14,162 nucleotides of DNA from NCBI GenBank assembly GCA_003641405.1, contig QNAF01000034.1, positions 1 to 14,162 on the forward strand, written 5' to 3'. The notes beneath the pieces were generated by a model, which did not search any database, was not told the origin of the DNA, and saw only the letters and a program-made list of their open reading frames with translations. A program made the position numbers and the translations under genes. Position 1 is the stretch's first letter, and the number at the start of each line of letters is the position of its first letter. Origin of the DNA: Candidatus Zixiibacteriota bacterium. GTDB lineage: Bacteria; Zixibacteria; MSB-5A5; GN15; FEB-12. Below, one piece after another: positions 7,452-14,162 of the stretch.

Positions 7452-10400
7452 TTAGAAGCGCGCCACCACCTCCCCTCTCGCGGTCACTCGCCCCGTTCGG
7501 TCGTTTGAATGCCGACCGGTCAGAGATGTACTCATCCGCAAACCGTCTTTCACGGCGTAGTCGAATGACGCTGACCAGACAGCACCCTTATCACCGGCGC
7601 GGTTGCCCGTTAGTTGATAGGATGGTACACCGTCCACGTTTTCGAACTGCTGCTGGTAGAACTCCACCGATGTACGAAACTCGCCCTGACTGAACACTCG
7701 AATGCGTGACCCAACAGTGGAGGAGTAGATGCTTGAACGCTCGGCTTGATCGGAGCGGGCCTGGCGAAAACTTCCAAAGATGCTGACTTCACCGACTGTG
7801 AGTGCCTGTCGCACTCCGACAGTCAGTTTGTAACCATCGGTCTGTCCTGAACCACTGTAATAGCGATCTCTCTCAAGACGGAACATCTCCAGCTCCTGCT
7901 CGAGGTAGCTACTGCTGATTACCTGTTTCAGCGTGAGTACACCCTTGAGGTTATCACGCTTGGGAGTGGTTCCGGCTGCTTCGCGGATATCCATATCCTG
8001 CAGCAGTCTCACATTGATGGCATAAAAGCCCTGCACTGACAAAGCATGAACAACAGCCGAGTTACGCCGCATGTAATACAGGTACGGTTGGTCTGCGTCG
8101 GTGACAAAAGGAAGCACCCATGCGATACTGCGTTTGCCGCCTTCTTTGAGTTCTTCCTCGACATTGGACGACAGCCGAATTCGCAGACCATGCCAGTCCT
8201 TGCTCACGTAGAACGCTTTCTCTGCCCTGTGCACTCGAGCCTGGTCTGTGAGAATTTCTTCGACCTCAATGTAGTCCCCGCCCGGATCAGGAACATAGAT
8301 GTCACCCTCACGGGAGTAGTCACCAAGACCGTGATCGACTTGAAGATATGTGATACCACGCGCATTGCGACGTTCATCGGAAATTGTATAGGAAGTGTTC
8401 AGCGTGAAACGGTTTCTGGCGGAATGGTAGCGAAGGTTTGATCTTCCAAGGAAACTACCTTCCTCACTATCCCTTCGCTCAAGCAACTGATAGGTAACGA
8501 ACGCCTCGTAGTTGAAATCCCCAAACCGGCGATTGGCCGAAGTCGACAGGCGATGTCGCTTCAGCGCTCGTTCCCACGATCCGGCAAGTGAGTCTTCGAC
8601 GTAGTACTCGTATTTCAGGACCTCTCCATTTCCGCTTGAGCCGCTGCCATGCTTACAGACAAATTCCATCCGGTCGAACCGAGCCCCGGTCCACTCTGAT
8701 TCATACCGGTGAAGTCGTCTATCGCGTTCATACTGAAAGGACAGGTTGAGCGACGGCAGCGGCAACAGTAAAACACCGGCGGCATAGGTGTCAGCTTGTC
8801 CATTTCCCGACGAAGGAACCTGATGAAGTTCTGCGGAAATTGATCGCCAGTCGACAGTCAACTCCCCCCGCTCTCCCAGGGCTATCTGTATCCCGGCTGA
8901 GCCCCGACGCGAATCAAACCGATCCGTAAAATCCAGTACACCGACAGATGAATTGAATGAGACATGACTAACCGGACTGATCGTTACACTCCCCTCGTGG
9001 AGAGTCTCGTCAGTCTCACGAACAAAACCTACGGGAATCATGAAATCGCGAGCAAAATCCGCACGGTCAAGACGCTCTCTAAGATTGAAATCAGCCTGCC
9101 TGACACGCCGCTGGAACCTCAGACTGTTCTCCTTCCCATACCACTGCCAGGTTTTGTCTGATCGAATAGAGTAGAAAAAGGCGTCGTTGTCAGAATCATC
9201 CAAACTTGACCAGAGGTTGGCGTCGGTGCGACTGGCACGCACGTCTGCGACCAATGAGCCGAACACGGCAGTCTGGCTCCCGACCAGAACTTGACAGTAA
9301 TCGGCCTGCTGAGCGACCGGAAGAATTACCTGCGGCACGTAATCTCCCTGACCGGCGCCAACATACTCATAGCGATCTACTCCCAGAAAACGATAACTGC
9401 CGTTGCCGGGTCCGGCATAGCTGAAACGGACCGAAAAATCCCCATCGGGTACACCAACAAACGAAAATACGGAATCGGGAAGAGAATCAACAACCAGGAT
9501 GTAGGCACCGCTCGTATCCGGTGTGACACCCGAACGCATGGCCACCGAGTCGCCAGCCTCCGCAAGAATCGCTCGATCGGAATCTGACAGATCCCCTGCC
9601 AGTGGTTGGTTCTTGTCATCTCCTTCGCGCAGAACTTCTGCCGAGAGAAAAAGCGCCGAGTCACCCGCGTTGACGCCACCTCCGAACGTGAGCAGTTGCT
9701 CCCGAAAATCAATTGATTGCGGTTCGTAGTCTACTTCTATGCGGCTACGGCTGTCAATGGGATGCTCAACTGTGAACGTGACCCGTCCCGTCGGGTAGTC
9801 AACCATGTAGTCTTTGTTTGCTCCACGCTCAAGCTGCTTGCCATCCAGCCACACCCTCTCCGAACCGGGGACAACAGCACGTACGTTGTGTCCGGAGCCT
9901 ACCTGGTAAGGCCCCTGGAAACCGTCCTGGCCTGTTATTGAAAAACTTGCGAACCGACCACGGGGCCGCGCTGCCGCACCATGCACATACCAGCGAGGGA
10001 AACTGAGATCAACCGAGACCCCCGAGACTGATTTTTCTCCAGCAGATCCATGTCCGCCTCTAATCGCAATGTCTCCGACTTGCATTCGCAAACGAGTTGA
10101 TTTGAGAGTAAGATTGATCTTGTCCAGCTCACCAAGTCGACTGTTGGCTGTGCCATAGGTTGGGTTGTACCCTCGATCAGAGACGGAGCCGGAAAGCTCA
10201 AGGCCGGGAGACAATTCACCCGCGATGTTCAGATCGAGAGACTGTCCAAAATCTGAACCACCGGTCGATCTTGCTGAGAAACGAAACGACTTGGCTCCCG
10301 ACAGTTTGACAGTCTGTCCATGAGATCTTCCGGAACGAGAAACACTCTCATCAGGAACCGGTCGGGGTCTCACTGTTGTGGAAGATACTTCCGGCAAAGA

Positions 10401-10721
10401 ACGCCCGTACGATTTCTGCATCCAGACGGGCACCGGATAGTAGATAACCGTTAGCGTATCAGCGACACCAAGTGTTACCGCGGACAGATCGAAATACCCC
10501 GCGCCGGATACAAAGCGGTAATCGAGTTCGCGACTTAGTAGCTGTCCGTTGAGATACAGCGAATCCGAATTCTGAAAGATGAACAAGGCACCTGTTTCCA
10601 GCCGGGTGGGAACATCCACATCCGAAAAACTGCGACTCACTCTCGCGGACGCACACTCGGAAAAAGAGAATTCGATCAGTACAATCGCAATGAGCAGAAA
10701 TCCGGCGGTTCGCCAGGTCAT
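7452..10721 (-). CDS. Large outer-membrane beta-barrel candidate with an SprA-like motif
   Basis: A 1089-residue protein with a signal peptide (about 1-26, cleavage near ASA). Nearly all the rest is alternating beta-strand sequence rich in aromatic and Arg/Asp residues, ending in ARGEVVARF, a typical C-terminal barrel signal with terminal Phe. Residues 286-333 hold a motif (GSERVWLDGKQLERG, then DYMVDYPTGRVTF, then SRIEVDYE) that resembles repeats in SprA, the T9SS translocon barrel. A second, weaker copy lies at 53-97. SprA is over twice this length, so I do not call it SprA; I do not recognise a named family. It starts with ATG 12 nt after the NHL lipoprotein stop and ends 7 nt before the Omp85 start, so the three are probably co-transcribed. 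A role as a surface-exposed channel or translocon, assembled with its Omp85 neighbour, is inference. Confidence 0.75.
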   Translation of the reverse strand: MTWRTAGFLLIAIVLIEFSFSECASARVSRSFSDVDVPTRLETGALFIFQNSDSLYLNGQLLSRELDYRFVSGAGYFDLSAVTLGVADTLTVIYYPVPVWMQKSYGRSLPEVSSTTVRPRPVPDESVSRSGRSHGQTVKLSGAKSFRFSARSTGGSDFGQSLDLNIAGELSPGLELSGSVSDRGYNPTYGTANSRLGELDKINLTLKSTRLRMQVGDIAIRGGHGSAGEKSVSGVSVDLSFPRWYVHGAAARPRGRFASFSITGQDGFQGPYQVGSGHNVRAVVPGSERVWLDGKQLERGANKDYMVDYPTGRVTFTVEHPIDSRSRIEVDYEPQSIDFREQLLTFGGGVNAGDSALFLSAEVLREGDDKNQPLAGDLSDSDRAILAEAGDSVAMRSGVTPDTSGAYILVVDSLPDSVFSFVGVPDGDFSVRFSYAGPGNGSYRFLGVDRYEYVGAGQGDYVPQVILPVAQQADYCQVLVGSQTAVFGSLVADVRASRTDANLWSSLDDSDNDAFFYSIRSDKTWQWYGKENSLRFQRRVRQADFNLRERLDRADFARDFMIPVGFVRETDETLHEGSVTISPVSHVSFNSSVGVLDFTDRFDSRRGSAGIQIALGERGELTVDWRSISAELHQVPSSGNGQADTYAAGVLLLPLPSLNLSFQYERDRRLHRYESEWTGARFDRMEFVCKHGSGSSGNGEVLKYEYYVEDSLAGSWERALKRHRLSTSANRRFGDFNYEAFVTYQLLERRDSEEGSFLGRSNLRYHSARNRFTLNTSYTISDERRNARGITYLQVDHGLGDYSREGDIYVPDPGGDYIEVEEILTDQARVHRAEKAFYVSKDWHGLRIRLSSNVEEELKEGGKRSIAWVLPFVTDADQPYLYYMRRNSAVVHALSVQGFYAINVRLLQDMDIREAAGTTPKRDNLKGVLTLKQVISSSYLEQELEMFRLERDRYYSGSGQTDGYKLTVGVRQALTVGEVSIFGSFRQARSDQAERSSIYSSTVGSRIRVFSQGEFRTSVEFYQQQFENVDGVPSYQLTGNRAGDKGAVWSASFDYAVKDGLRMSTSLTGRHSNDRTGRVTARGEVVARF

Positions 10722-10733
10722 AGGTCCGACCGA

Positions 10734-11774
10734 CTACTGGTCCTCGAACATCACCAGGCACACCAGCAATCGATCATTGCCGGTATCCGAAATAAGAAGT
10801 CGACCATCGGTAAGAAAAGCCAGGTCGGACGGATTGCTCAACGGCTTATCGCATCCGGGGATGAGCGGGCCTGCTGTCAGCAAGACATCACCGGTTGGAT
10901 CCACACACGCCAGTTGTCCCGTCCTGTCGTCCAATACCCAGATGAGACCATCGGGGCGCACGACCAGGGCATGCGGCGACTCAAATGTATAGCTGAGGAT
11001 ATCGCCGTCGAAATTACCCTGCTCGTCGTAGATAACTACCCGGGAGTTTCCGGCATCACAGACGTAGAACCTGTCGCCGGGTACGGAGACGATCTTCTGT
11101 GGGTAATTCAGCTCTCCCCCGCTATAACCGAACTCGCCGACAAAACGATCGAATCTCCCGATATTGTCGAAAATGGCAATCCGGTGATTCTCAGTGTCAC
11201 ACACCCAGGTTTCCCCGTACCGTGTAACAGCCACACCGGAAGGCATACCGAATTTCAGAGGGTCATCAATGTCTCGGAATCCGATCTCATCCACGTACTG
11301 GAGACGAGCATTATGACGACAGATGCGGCGGTTGCCAAAATCGGTTATCAGAAGATTCAGGTCATTGTCAACTGTAACAAATACGGGGTCTTTGAACAGG
11401 CCAGGCGCACTGCCATGTCCTCCTATGTCCTGCTGGATAATAAGATCACGATCGAATCGAATCAGCCTGCTGTTTCCGGTATCTGTCAGGTAGACGTTTC
11501 CTCTTTTGTCAATCGCTAAACCGCTCGGCGCTCTAAGAGGCTGTCCAAGGATACGGCCACTTATGATAGTATCCAAAACTACGGCCGTAGGGCATTTGGA
11601 TATCCGCTCCTCTGAAGTCTCCAGTTTTGTCGATTGTCCACATCCCACAACCAGCAGCATGAGGAGTAGCAGCACACAATGGCCAGAGAGCTGTTGAGAA
11701 AATGATTTATCGTATTCGATAGTCAGGATATTCGTCTTCCCCGCGAAAGCGGGGATCCAGTAACTTGTTGACAT
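10734..11774 (-). CDS. Lipoprotein with a six-bladed NHL beta-propeller
   Basis: An exported lipoprotein with hydrophobic core CVLLLLMLLVVGC; the lipobox Cys is encoded near 11642. The mature part is about 300 residues and has six NHL-type repeats, each with a [small]P..[L/V]A.. opening and a D-x-G-N-x-R-like turn: APSGLAID/TDTGNSRL, DPVFVTVD/TDFGNRRI, MPSGVAVT/CDTENHRI, YPQKIVSV/CDAGNSRV, SPHALVVR/LDDRTGQL, NPSDLAFL/SDTGNDRL. Six blades make a closed propeller, usually a protein- or carbohydrate-binding platform. The start is uncertain. The frame is open back to an ATG at 11876, 2 nt after the previous stop, but that extension is encoded by a REP-like repeat (11734-11803). I list the ATG at 11774, which has GCAGGA upstream but itself lies in the repeat spacer; a GTG at 11675 gives a very short signal peptide. 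It sits between DUF5683 genes and a large barrel gene. Confidence 0.8.
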   Translation of the reverse strand: MSTSYWIPAFAGKTNILTIEYDKSFSQQLSGHCVLLLLMLLVVGCGQSTKLETSEERISKCPTAVVLDTIISGRILGQPLRAPSGLAIDKRGNVYLTDTGNSRLIRFDRDLIIQQDIGGHGSAPGLFKDPVFVTVDNDLNLLITDFGNRRICRHNARLQYVDEIGFRDIDDPLKFGMPSGVAVTRYGETWVCDTENHRIAIFDNIGRFDRFVGEFGYSGGELNYPQKIVSVPGDRFYVCDAGNSRVVIYDEQGNFDGDILSYTFESPHALVVRPDGLIWVLDDRTGQLACVDPTGDVLLTAGPLIPGCDKPLSNPSDLAFLTDGRLLISDTGNDRLLVCLVMFEDQ

Positions 11775-11803
11775 ACCTGGATTCCTGCTTTCGCAGGAAT
11801 GAC
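11734..11803. repeat. REP-like inverted hairpin pair
   Basis: Two 27 nt arms in opposite orientation, 11734-11760 and 11777-11803, separated by 16 nt. Each arm is itself a hairpin: CCCCGC/GCGGGG around TTTC (minus-strand sense), and ATTCCTGC/GCAGGAAT around GAAA. The arms agree at 22 of 27 positions; two of the paired positions change together (C-G to T-A), so the stems are kept. The sequence matches the widespread repeat known from spurious translations such as WIPAFAGKT and SFLRKQESR. Such REP elements are commonly mobilised by REP-associated transposases; none is in the window. The element runs into the 5' end of the NHL lipoprotein frame. Confidence 0.85.
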
Positions 11804-11878
11804 AGTGAGAGCGGAGCAGCAACCTGCCCGCACTCCGTACGGTGTTTTTCAACACTCTGCCAGAGAGCAATCGCATAA

Positions 11879-12664
11879 TCAGAAACCGGGATAAATGGCA
11901 AAACTTAGCTGACGTCGCGAACTGAACGGATCGATGGAGAACTCAAATTTCGGGCCACTGCCCGCAGGCTCGGTAGTGCGTATCCGGCGTTTCGACCTGA
12001 GTGCATCGCGTATGGAGTCTATCACAGAAACCATCCGGTCCACAACCGCAAGACCCAACATTATCTCGGCACGTTCAAAAGCATCGCGGCTTCGGTTCTT
12101 GATATCACGAAACGCCAGCCTCTCTTCGGTGCTCTGCCACTGCCAGTGATACTCCGGTACGTCCGGGAAATACGGTCTGCCCGGGTCTCCAACTCGACCG
12201 GCCCCGTTGTAGTCGTCAGTGTTGTCATAAAAACCTACAAGGTCTACGAAATCATCGCTCTTGCCTTCCAACTGCGCATTGGCGTGCGATGCCGCAAATC
12301 CTATATAGTCATCCTTCCGCCACTGCCCGTACTGGTAAAACGAGAGATAGCCAACCCAGGTGAGTACCTCGGCTGCAAAGAAATACCGTGCCTTCTTGCG
12401 ATTCCCAAGATAGTACTGCCCACCTCCCGGGACTAACGCTGAGAAGAGAGCGGCCTTATAGACAGATTTTCCACCGGTTTCGCCTTGACCAAATTCCAGG
12501 CTCCCTGCTGTTCCGGTTGTCTGATCGGTGTCAAACTCTGAGGTCGCCAACAGCAACCGGGTGTCCATGCTACAGAGGATACTTGTCTGCAAAGGCTCCG
12601 AAGCTGACGCACCCATTGAAGTCAGGAAAAACAGAACGACAAATGGGAGAAGACATTGTCTCAT
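11879..12664 (-). CDS. DUF5683-domain exported protein (downstream paralog)
   Basis: A 261-residue protein with a signal peptide (MRQCLLPFVVLFFLTSMGAS, cleavage near ASA at 22). Residues about 68-110 carry the DUF5683 signature: ALFSALVPGGGQYYLGNRKKA, then a hydrophobic helix pair (FFAAEVLTWVGYLSFYQYG). A later helix (about 192-222, with DRMVSVIDS) matches the paralog encoded upstream (NRLISAFEA). The C-terminus SFAIYPGF ends in Phe. DUF5683 has no established biochemical role that I know; it is common in FCB bacteria and is probably envelope-associated. The frame continues upstream to 12823, but ATG 12664 is the start: AAGGAAGG lies 9 nt before it, the signal peptide begins there, and the 53 upstream codons are translated hairpin-repeat DNA. 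Confidence 0.8.
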   Translation of the reverse strand: MRQCLLPFVVLFFLTSMGASASEPLQTSILCSMDTRLLLATSEFDTDQTTGTAGSLEFGQGETGGKSVYKAALFSALVPGGGQYYLGNRKKARYFFAAEVLTWVGYLSFYQYGQWRKDDYIGFAASHANAQLEGKSDDFVDLVGFYDNTDDYNGAGRVGDPGRPYFPDVPEYHWQWQSTEERLAFRDIKNRSRDAFERAEIMLGLAVVDRMVSVIDSIRDALRSKRRIRTTEPAGSGPKFEFSIDPFSSRRQLSFAIYPGF

Positions 12665-12673
12665 ACTGGTTCG

Positions 12674-12681
12674 CCTTCCTT
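12674..12681 (-). promoter_or_regulatory. Ribosome binding site deciding the start at 12664
   Basis: AAGGAAGG on the minus strand, 9 nt before the ATG at 12664. Together with the signal peptide that begins at that ATG, it excludes the longer reading frame through the hairpin repeats. Confidence 0.65.
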
Positions 12682-12700
12682 GCAGGCTATTGAAGATCCG

Positions 12701-12712
12701 ACCGCATGCGGT
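12701..12712. repeat. Perfect 12 bp palindrome beside the hairpin pair
   Basis: ACCGCATGCGGT is its own reverse complement. It directly abuts the first arm of the inverted hairpin pair (12713). It may be part of that element, a protein-binding site, or chance. Confidence 0.6.
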
Positions 12713-12780
12713 GGTGTCAGGTGTCTCTGCCTGATACCCCTGCTGATTGCCGCCACTGCCAGGCAGAGACGCCTGGCAGC
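12713..12780. repeat. BIME-like inverted hairpin pair of an unrecognised family
   Basis: Two 26 nt arms, 12713-12738 and 12755-12780, in opposite orientation with a 16 nt spacer. Each forms a 10 bp stem around a 6 nt loop, GTCTCT in one and its complement AGAGAC in the other (plus-strand sense). In the same orientation the arms agree at 19 of 26 positions, and all seven differences keep base pairing (two compensatory exchanges, the rest G-C/G-T type). There is no T-tract, so it is not a standard intrinsic terminator. It lies between the two DUF5683 genes, 51 to 118 nt after the upstream stop. I do not recognise the family. Confidence 0.8.
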
Positions 12781-12795
12781 ACTGTGAAACGGGTA

Positions 12796-12823
12796 TGCAT
12801 ATCCGAATAAAGTCACTTTTCAA
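12796..12823 (-). promoter_or_regulatory. Weak candidate promoter before the downstream DUF5683 gene
   Basis: TTGAAA (12818-12823) and TATGCA (12796-12801) on the minus strand are 16 bp apart. The -35 matches consensus at 5 of 6 bases and the -10 at only 3. It would place the hairpin pair inside the 5' untranslated region. Low support. Confidence 0.2.
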
Positions 12824-12830
12824 TAACCTG

Positions 12831-13742
12831 CTAAAATTTGTAAGCCACGTTTAGAAACGGCGTATCCGCTGCCGTGTGAAAGGTCTTCAATTCGGCGCTC
12901 ACGTTCAAACGCGCAAAAGCGTTGTCCTGATCGGGAGTCTTGCTGTTATGATGCCGAACGACGAAATAGGCTTCGAACGCGCTGATTAGTCGGTTTGCCA
13001 TCGACACAGCTATCATCTTGGTGGCCCTGCCGTATTTCTGGTTGGCGTCGTGTCGCAACGACTCGTAATAGAACCTCTTGGCGGAGTAGGGTGTCGAGTT
13101 CGGATCGTTACTTATGGGCACAGTGTTGGTGGAATCACGATCATCCCACGTGGTTCCATCCGGAAGCACGGCGTCATCCCATCCCCACAGGAACTGATCG
13201 TACTTGCCGGTCATCTCGTAATACTGTTGCGTCTTGGTGTCAGGAAGATGGTGAAGCCCGGTGATTGACTGATCGCTACTTACACGATAAGCCCATGAGA
13301 TGTAGTCCTCGTACCTGTCGCGATGCCACCACTGATCGTTGAAGGCCTCGTAGACATCGGTGGCATCGTCACCGTCATTGTGCCACTTGACGTGCAATAC
13401 CCAGGCAGTAATCTCAGCGCCGAGAAAGACAAACGGCTTGACGCGACTGCCATAGTAGTACTGGCCCAGACCCGGCACCGCGGCAGACAGCGCAAATGCT
13501 TTGAGTGGCGATTTCTTCTTGATAATTGCCTTACCCCTAGCATCCTGATCATTCACAAAAGCAGAGATCTCAGAATCAGTGTTGGAGAAATCGTCCCCTG
13601 ATAGAGCAAACGAGTATTTCAACTTGTGCATGTCATCAGCCAAAAGCGAGTTCTCCAATTCAAACGCACTGACGGACATCACACTGCCCAAGACAAGAAG
13701 AACGAAAACAATTGATGTGCGAGCCGGCGAACGTCCAGTCAT
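12831..13742 (-). CDS. DUF5683-domain exported protein (upstream paralog)
   Basis: A 303-residue protein with a signal peptide (about 1-26, cleavage near SVSA). The DUF5683 signature is at 84-100 (ALSAAVPGLGQYYYGSR), followed by a hydrophobic helix (FVFLGAEITAWVLHV). The centre (about 120-225) is rich in Trp, Tyr and Asp. A conserved helix (about 232-262, TKMIAVSMANRLISAFEAYF) and a beta-rich tail ending in FLNVAYKF follow; a terminal Phe is typical of outer-membrane proteins, though one short domain cannot make a full barrel. It is a paralog of the next gene downstream: both share the Pro-Gly-x-Gly-Gln-Tyr-Tyr core and the Arg-[LM]-[IV]-Ser helix. ATG at 13742 has AGGA 11 nt upstream and lies 12 nt after the preceding stop, so it is co-transcribed with the sorting-tail gene. 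Function unknown. Confidence 0.85.
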   Translation of the reverse strand: MTGRSPARTSIVFVLLVLGSVMSVSAFELENSLLADDMHKLKYSFALSGDDFSNTDSEISAFVNDQDARGKAIIKKKSPLKAFALSAAVPGLGQYYYGSRVKPFVFLGAEITAWVLHVKWHNDGDDATDVYEAFNDQWWHRDRYEDYISWAYRVSSDQSITGLHHLPDTKTQQYYEMTGKYDQFLWGWDDAVLPDGTTWDDRDSTNTVPISNDPNSTPYSAKRFYYESLRHDANQKYGRATKMIAVSMANRLISAFEAYFVVRHHNSKTPDQDNAFARLNVSAELKTFHTAADTPFLNVAYKF

Positions 13743-13754
13743 CAGCGTAATTCC

Positions 13755-14162
13755 TCATCTTATGACGGCAATATCTGTAAACGCAGTAGTTGATTCGCCG
13801 CCGAAATCAACCTCAATCACACATCGATAAACACCCGGCGTCACGGAACCGCAATTCCAGGTGATTTCATGGTCGGTCCCGCCGCCTGTGGCGCCGTCGA
13901 ATACGGCGACCCTGACACCCGAAAGGTCATACAGGTTCAGCGACACACTGTTGGCATCCTGACCCAGGAAATAACGAATGCGTGTAGAACCTTCAGTTAC
14001 CGGATTCGGGTAGTTGTAGAACTTCTCCTCAGGGAAACTCGTCGCATACGTTTTGATCGGGGGAAGATTCCCCTGCATTGCAAAACTGCCGTGTGGATCG
14101 GAACCACCCATCGGCCAGAACATTGAAGTTGTATCAAGATCGACTTCCCAGGCATAGAACCA
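13755..14162 (-). CDS. C-terminal end of an exported protein with a FlgD/Por-type sorting tail (partial)
   Basis: 135 residues are visible and the frame stays open to the right edge, so the start lies outside the window; the ATG at 14123 is internal. The last 90 residues fit the FlgD-like Ig fold / type A C-terminal sorting domain of the type IX secretion system: KFYNYPNPVTEGSTRIRYFL, then VSLNLYDLSGVRVAVF, then EITWNCGSVTPGVYRCVIEV, ending in DIAVIR. In Bacteroidota such tails direct proteins through T9SS to the surface. The 40 residues before it are not recognisable; the passenger domain cannot be named. No T9SS core gene is visible, although the barrel at 7452-10721 has an SprA-like motif. 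The same fold occurs in other FCB proteins without proven T9SS. Confidence 0.8.
   Translation of the reverse strand, partial: WFYAWEVDLDTTSMFWPMGGSDPHGSFAMQGNLPPIKTYATSFPEEKFYNYPNPVTEGSTRIRYFLGQDANSVSLNLYDLSGVRVAVFDGATGGGTDHEITWNCGSVTPGVYRCVIEVDFGGESTTAFTDIAVIR

Noticed and set aside
11682..11868. 10 bp direct repeat (GCCAGAGAGC) as a target-site duplication of the REP element
   Set aside because: The copies do not abut the element, and 10 bp matches at this distance are expected by chance a few times in a window of this size.
11707..11901. 64-codon minus-strand frame containing SFLRKQESR
   Set aside because: This is a well-known spurious translation of the REP-like repeat, not a gene.
12755..12780. 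Hairpin as an intrinsic terminator after the upstream DUF5683 gene
   Set aside because: The stem is strong, but no run of T follows on the transcribed side, and it is one half of an inverted hairpin pair.
12665..12823. 53-codon N-terminal extension of the downstream DUF5683 gene
   Set aside because: It translates the hairpin repeats, lacks a signal peptide, and a good ribosome site with signal peptide begins at 12664.

Overview
All genes run on the minus strand, so transcription goes from high to low coordinates. The window suggests a Gram-negative bacterium of the Fibrobacterota-Chlorobiota-Bacteroidota (FCB) superphylum, perhaps an uncultured phylum such as Zixibacteria. This is inference, based on: a C-terminal tail like those of type IX secretion (T9SS) substrates, two DUF5683 envelope proteins, a TamA-sized Omp85 barrel, a second large barrel with an SprA-like motif, two lipoproteins, a Bat (MoxR/DUF58) operon, and a UbiA enzyme resembling the archaeal ether-lipid synthase. 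There are no tRNA, rRNA, CRISPR or transposase genes.

Upstream half, 14162 to 4910 (envelope module). In transcription order: the C-terminal end of a large exported protein with a FlgD/Por-type sorting tail; two paralogous DUF5683 proteins; a six-bladed NHL-propeller lipoprotein; a 1089-residue outer-membrane barrel candidate; a TamA-length Omp85 protein; and a UbiA-type prenyltransferase. Most gaps are 7 to 36 bp, so much of this is probably one transcript. Both wide gaps are occupied by pairs of inverted hairpins: a REP-like pair at 11734-11803 and an unrelated pair at 12713-12780. Both have 26-27 nt arms and a 16 nt spacer, and base changes between arms mostly preserve pairing. The hairpin DNA also extends the reading frames of two genes artificially at their 5' ends, so their starts need correcting.

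A 151 bp gap (4759-4909) with promoter-like elements separates this from the downstream half.

Downstream half, 4758 to 1 (Bat/MoxR module). A BatD-like membrane protein, a MoxR AAA+ ATPase, a DUF58 protein with a metal-binding VWA core, a TPR lipoprotein with a SurA-like chaperone domain but no isomerase domain, a second BatD-like membrane protein, and the first 18 codons of another gene (probably a VWA-domain membrane protein by operon analogy). Genes overlap by 4 bp or lie 9 to 29 bp apart, the mark of a tightly co-translated operon. The expected picture is a cytoplasmic ATPase acting with DUF58/VWA proteins on membrane partners whose Ig-like domains and lipoprotein partner face the periplasm.

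The exact operation of either half is not established. The upstream half is the better candidate for an undescribed envelope-assembly or surface-protein export unit.
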